Positions 5,434 through 7,426 of a stretch of DNA of 7,426 nucleotides are shown piece by piece. This DNA is from Lachnospiraceae bacterium UBA3863 (GTDB taxonomy: Bacteria; Bacillota; Clostridia; Lachnospirales; Lachnospiraceae). The stretch is taken from NCBI GenBank assembly GCA_002392385.1, contig DGGX01000186.1, forward strand, positions 1-7,426, read 5' to 3'. Below the pieces are notes generated by a model. That model worked only from the letters and a program-made list of their open reading frames with translations. It did no database searches and was not told where the DNA came from. Within the stretch, counting starts at the first letter, position 1, and the number at the start of each line of letters is the position of its first letter. Both the position numbers and the translations under genes were made by a program.

Positions 5434-5475
5434 AAAAAAGGCCCCATACGGCGGCGGACCGCTCGTATAGGGCCT
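5434..5475 (-). terminator. Strong terminator of the minus-strand wall cassette
   Basis: On the minus strand AGGCCCTATACG (5475-5464) pairs with CGTATGGGGCCT (5450-5439), a 12-bp stem with one G-U pair. It encloses a GC-rich loop and is followed by TTTTTT (5439-5434). It begins 18 bases after the stop of the GH73-like gene and faces the integrase terminator from the other side. Confidence 0.9.
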
Positions 5476-5493
5476 CTTCGGGAGGAAGATATA

Positions 5494-5985
5494 TTACTCT
5501 CCGGGTATGGCCCGGTGAGTATCGTATTCAGTGAGGCTGTACTTGTCTACCAGTGACAGGACTTCCGTCCAATCCAGGTCATCCAGGGCATATCTGTCCC
5601 TGACCAGGATCCTGACAGCCTCGTCTATCTGTCTGACGCCCACAAGGGCGGGATGGTGTTCTTTCAGATAATCCGCCAGATCGTGCATGCTGTCTTTCCA
5701 CGAATCATATCCCCGGAACGTCCGCATGCGGTAGGTGTACATGCCGTGATAGTACCCACCTATGCGGATCCTGAACCTGTCCCCGTCCCAGCTGTCACCA
5801 GGCGGCGGGATAGGTATGCGTACCAGGGCGTGGTGTTCAGTAGCGTAATCCCTGCGCCCATACGTGCAGCCCTTGATGGCCAGCGCGATCATGAGCGCCG
5901 CGGATACTCCGGTCCTTGCCATCTCTTCATTGGCCAAAGGACCGACCTGGCGTATGAATGATGTGATCCGGATAGGCATGGTCAC
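5494..5985 (-). CDS. GH73 glucosaminidase-like protein lacking the catalytic Glu (probable pseudoenzyme)
   Basis: This 163-residue protein follows the glucosaminidase (GH73/FlgJ-type) pattern along most of its length: FIRQVGPLANEEMARTGVS (10-28), the helix ALMIALAIKGCTYGR (30-44), FRGYDSWKDSMHDLADYL, YALDD and VLSLVDKYSLTEYD near the end. Active relatives cleave the GlcNAc-MurNAc backbone of peptidoglycan. In them the helix reads AQAILESGWG, whose Glu is catalytic. Here the ungapped equivalent is ALAIKGCTYG, placing Gly39 at that position, and the usual NNLFGIK segment has become HHALVRI. It may therefore bind wall glycans without cutting them. There is no signal peptide. The GTG start overlaps the stop of the MBL gene as GTGA; an ATG six bases further on is possible. 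It is the last gene before the terminator. Remote homology was read by eye. Confidence 0.65.
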   Translation of the reverse strand: MTMPIRITSFIRQVGPLANEEMARTGVSAALMIALAIKGCTYGRRDYATEHHALVRIPIPPPGDSWDGDRFRIRIGGYYHGMYTYRMRTFRGYDSWKDSMHDLADYLKEHHPALVGVRQIDEAVRILVRDRYALDDLDWTEVLSLVDKYSLTEYDTHRAIPGE

Positions 5986-7136
5986 GTACCCAGCAGCTTC
6001 TTGTTCACGGCTTTCTGGATGACGTCCCTTGCTGTTTCCGGATCATAGATGAAACCGCATTTCTTCAGCCACTCCCTGCGGCTGTCATCCCCGACCCCGC
6101 CTTCCAGTGCGATCATGCGGTCGCGGTATTCGTTTATCAGGAAGTTGATGAGCGGCTGTACCGTCCTTACCTTTTCACCGAGGAAGTCGGATCTGACCTG
6201 CCCGTTCCCGTGCGCTCCGCAGATGCAGTCTTTCGCCAGCTGCAGATCTACGTACCGCATGGTGGGCTTCATCCGGATCTGTTCTTTATTACATATGTGG
6301 AACTGCTTCGCTACGGTGAACCCGTCCCCCTGCACCTTATTGATGACAGCTTTATAGTTGCCCCCGCAGAGGACGTTGACCTCCCCGGCGCGGCAATCGA
6401 AGACCAGTCCCTTGTTGTATAAGACGGAATAGCAGTTGATGCCGGCAGCTTCATGTACACTGTAGGCCTTTTCGGCCCAGCTCCGAAAGGAAGACCCGGA
6501 CTCCCCGGAACAGTTGCAGAAAGCATATTCTGCACCGCATTTCTTTATGAAGCTGGCCGGGTTGTTCTCCGTCACTCCGTGGTGGGAGAATTTAAGGACG
6601 TTGCATTTGGGGTCGATGCCGGCCGCAATCATCTCGTTATATGTGACCTTTTCAGCATCCCCATTGAGCAGGATCTTGACCCCGTTGATGGTGGCCATCA
6701 TGATCAGGCTCTTTGCGTTGTTGGATCCGGTCTTCCTGGCATAGATGCACTTGATCGTGGCTCCCTTTCCGATCTCTATGGTGCGCCCTTTTGTGACATG
6801 GTATATCTTGCACTTCTTTTTCTTCGCCAGGGCGATCATCTTATCCTGCCTGTCGCGGTCTTTGCTGCTTTCCTGGTTAGGTTCGTACATGCTCACATAT
6901 ACTTCATCGATCATGCCATTCTTTATATAGTATTCATAATCCCCATTGTGGTCTTTATGGGCATGGGATATCAGCAGCTTGGCTTTCCTGCCGTTCAGCA
7001 GCTTCTTTACATATTTTCGGGGTCCGGCGTTGCCGTATGTGAACGTATCGATGATCATGAACTTGCCGTCATCAGACTCTATGATCTCCATATCGCCCCA
7101 TCCGGACGTAAACGCCGGGCAATGCAGTTTACCCAT
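5982..7136 (-). CDS. Metallo-beta-lactamase-fold hydrolase fused to two Cpl-7-like wall-binding repeats
   Basis: This 384-residue protein has an N-terminal MBL-fold domain of the ComEC-like type (about 1-255). It carries the metal-binding motif H58-A-H60-K-D62-H63-N-G, then LLNGDAE (D160) and KFSHHG (H185, H186), so a di-zinc hydrolase active on a phosphodiester or ester is expected. The C-terminus carries two CW_7/Cpl-7-like repeats: LAKDCICGAHGNGQVRS..TVQPLINFL (about 299-334), and a more divergent one with GGVGDDSRREWL and VIQKAVNKKLLG (about 346-383). Cpl-7 repeats bind peptidoglycan in phage lysins. No signal peptide is seen, as in holin-dependent lysins. The ATG at 7136 has AAAGGAG five bases upstream; a GTG two codons earlier is less likely. 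It begins two bases after the SH3 gene's stop and overlaps the GH73-like gene by four bases. The substrate is unknown; a ComEC-like nuclease role is an alternative. Confidence 0.72.
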   Translation of the reverse strand: MGKLHCPAFTSGWGDMEIIESDDGKFMIIDTFTYGNAGPRKYVKKLLNGRKAKLLISHAHKDHNGDYEYYIKNGMIDEVYVSMYEPNQESSKDRDRQDKMIALAKKKKCKIYHVTKGRTIEIGKGATIKCIYARKTGSNNAKSLIMMATINGVKILLNGDAEKVTYNEMIAAGIDPKCNVLKFSHHGVTENNPASFIKKCGAEYAFCNCSGESGSSFRSWAEKAYSVHEAAGINCYSVLYNKGLVFDCRAGEVNVLCGGNYKAVINKVQGDGFTVAKQFHICNKEQIRMKPTMRYVDLQLAKDCICGAHGNGQVRSDFLGEKVRTVQPLINFLINEYRDRMIALEGGVGDDSRREWLKKCGFIYDPETARDVIQKAVNKKLLGT

Positions 7137-7138
7137 CC

Positions 7139-7426
7139 TCACTCCTTTCTGGCAAGATATTTTGCCATTGAGAAGCCATATTTACCTGCGTACTTTATCA
7201 GATACCATACGGCATCATCGGATCCCAGGATGGCATCGCAGACGGATACCGTCGCGCCCCTGGGGATCGGACCGAAGGTCTGGCAGAGAGGTTCCCGGAC
7301 GCCGGGTTCCTGCCGGACGTTGAGCGGTCCGGACTGCGTGGTGACCACAGCAGGGAAGATCTCGTCCCTGCAGGGCTTGCTGCTGCCAGTGACCGCGAAT
7401 GCTCTGTGGCTGGTGGGCGTAAGAGC
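7139..7426 (-). CDS. C-terminal bacterial SH3 domain of a larger, probably lysin-like protein (partial)
   Basis: The minus-strand frame is open from the right edge to the TGA at 7141-7139, giving 95 visible codons, so the 5' part lies outside the window. The last 68 or so residues form a bacterial SH3 (SH3_3-type) domain: TTQSGPLNVRQEPG, then a Gly-containing turn (IPRGATVSV), VWYLIKYAGKYGFSMAKYL and the terminal ARKE. Such domains anchor peptidoglycan hydrolases, including phage endolysins, to the wall. The 26 residues before it (including SSKPCRDEIFP) are not recognisable. An internal GTG at 7348 could start a free SH3 protein, but it has no ribosome binding site and the frame continues past it. 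Tight spacing with the MBL gene indicates one operon. The catalytic domain, if any, is not visible. Confidence 0.72.
   Translation of the reverse strand, partial: ALTPTSHRAFAVTGSSKPCRDEIFPAVVTTQSGPLNVRQEPGVREPLCQTFGPIPRGATVSVCDAILGSDDAVWYLIKYAGKYGFSMAKYLARKE

Noticed and set aside
5221..5556. Plus-strand open frame of 111 codons in the noncoding block
   Set aside because: It has no ribosome binding site, has atypical Lys-rich composition, runs through the repeats and the full minus-strand terminator, and ends inside the GH73-like gene.
5982..7323. Plus-strand open frames opposite the MBL gene
   Set aside because: They are antisense shadows; the minus-strand reading carries the metal-binding motifs in the correct order.

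Overview
The window looks like part of a temperate siphovirus-type phage (or prophage) of a Clostridia-like Firmicute. The evidence is the gene families, strong AGGAGG-type ribosome binding sites, a consensus sigma-A promoter and AT-rich control regions between coding sequences of moderate GC content. No host gene, tRNA or rRNA is visible. All functional calls come from reading motifs by eye; no database search was run.

Layout, left to right. (1) Positions 1-3101 hold the early replication/recombination operon on the minus strand. In transcription order it contains a consensus promoter (3073-3101), a small Cro-like HTH protein (2744-2953), a small charged protein (2556-2747), a Lys-rich/(Pro-Ala)n-linker protein (2108-2617), a DUF2800 Cas4/RecB-like nuclease (862-2091) and a DUF2815 phage ssDNA-binding-type protein (132-830). 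An intrinsic terminator follows (71-106), then the first 15 codons of a phage family A DNA polymerase that runs off the left edge (1-47). (2) Positions 2954-3149 are the divergent switch region. It holds the early promoter, an operator-like palindrome in that promoter's spacer, a second similar site, and a perfect 14-bp inverted repeat in the early mRNA leader. (3) Positions 3150-5075 on the plus strand hold a short CI-like repressor followed by a large serine integrase, probably co-transcribed. The integrase terminator starts inside its own last codons. (4) Positions 5087-5433 are a noncoding, AT-rich, repeat-rich block, probably containing attP and perhaps protein-binding iterons. (5) Positions 5434-7426 on the minus strand hold a cell-wall-related cassette: the C-terminal SH3 part of a protein entering from the right edge, a metallo-beta-lactamase-fold enzyme carrying two Cpl-7-like (CW_7) wall-binding repeats, and a GH73 glucosaminidase-like protein in which the catalytic glutamate position appears to be glycine. 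A strong terminator closes it.

How it fits together. The repressor presumably silences the early promoter in the lysogen while the integrase is expressed with it. On induction the HTH, nuclease, ssDNA-binding protein and polymerase would be made. The cassette at the right resembles a lysis or wall-modifying module at the end of the late operon. The order lysis module, att region, integrase, repressor, early genes is that of a closed or excised phage genome read across attP. The most unusual items are the MBL/Cpl-7 fusion, the apparent GH73 pseudoenzyme beside it, and the repeat-rich noncoding block.
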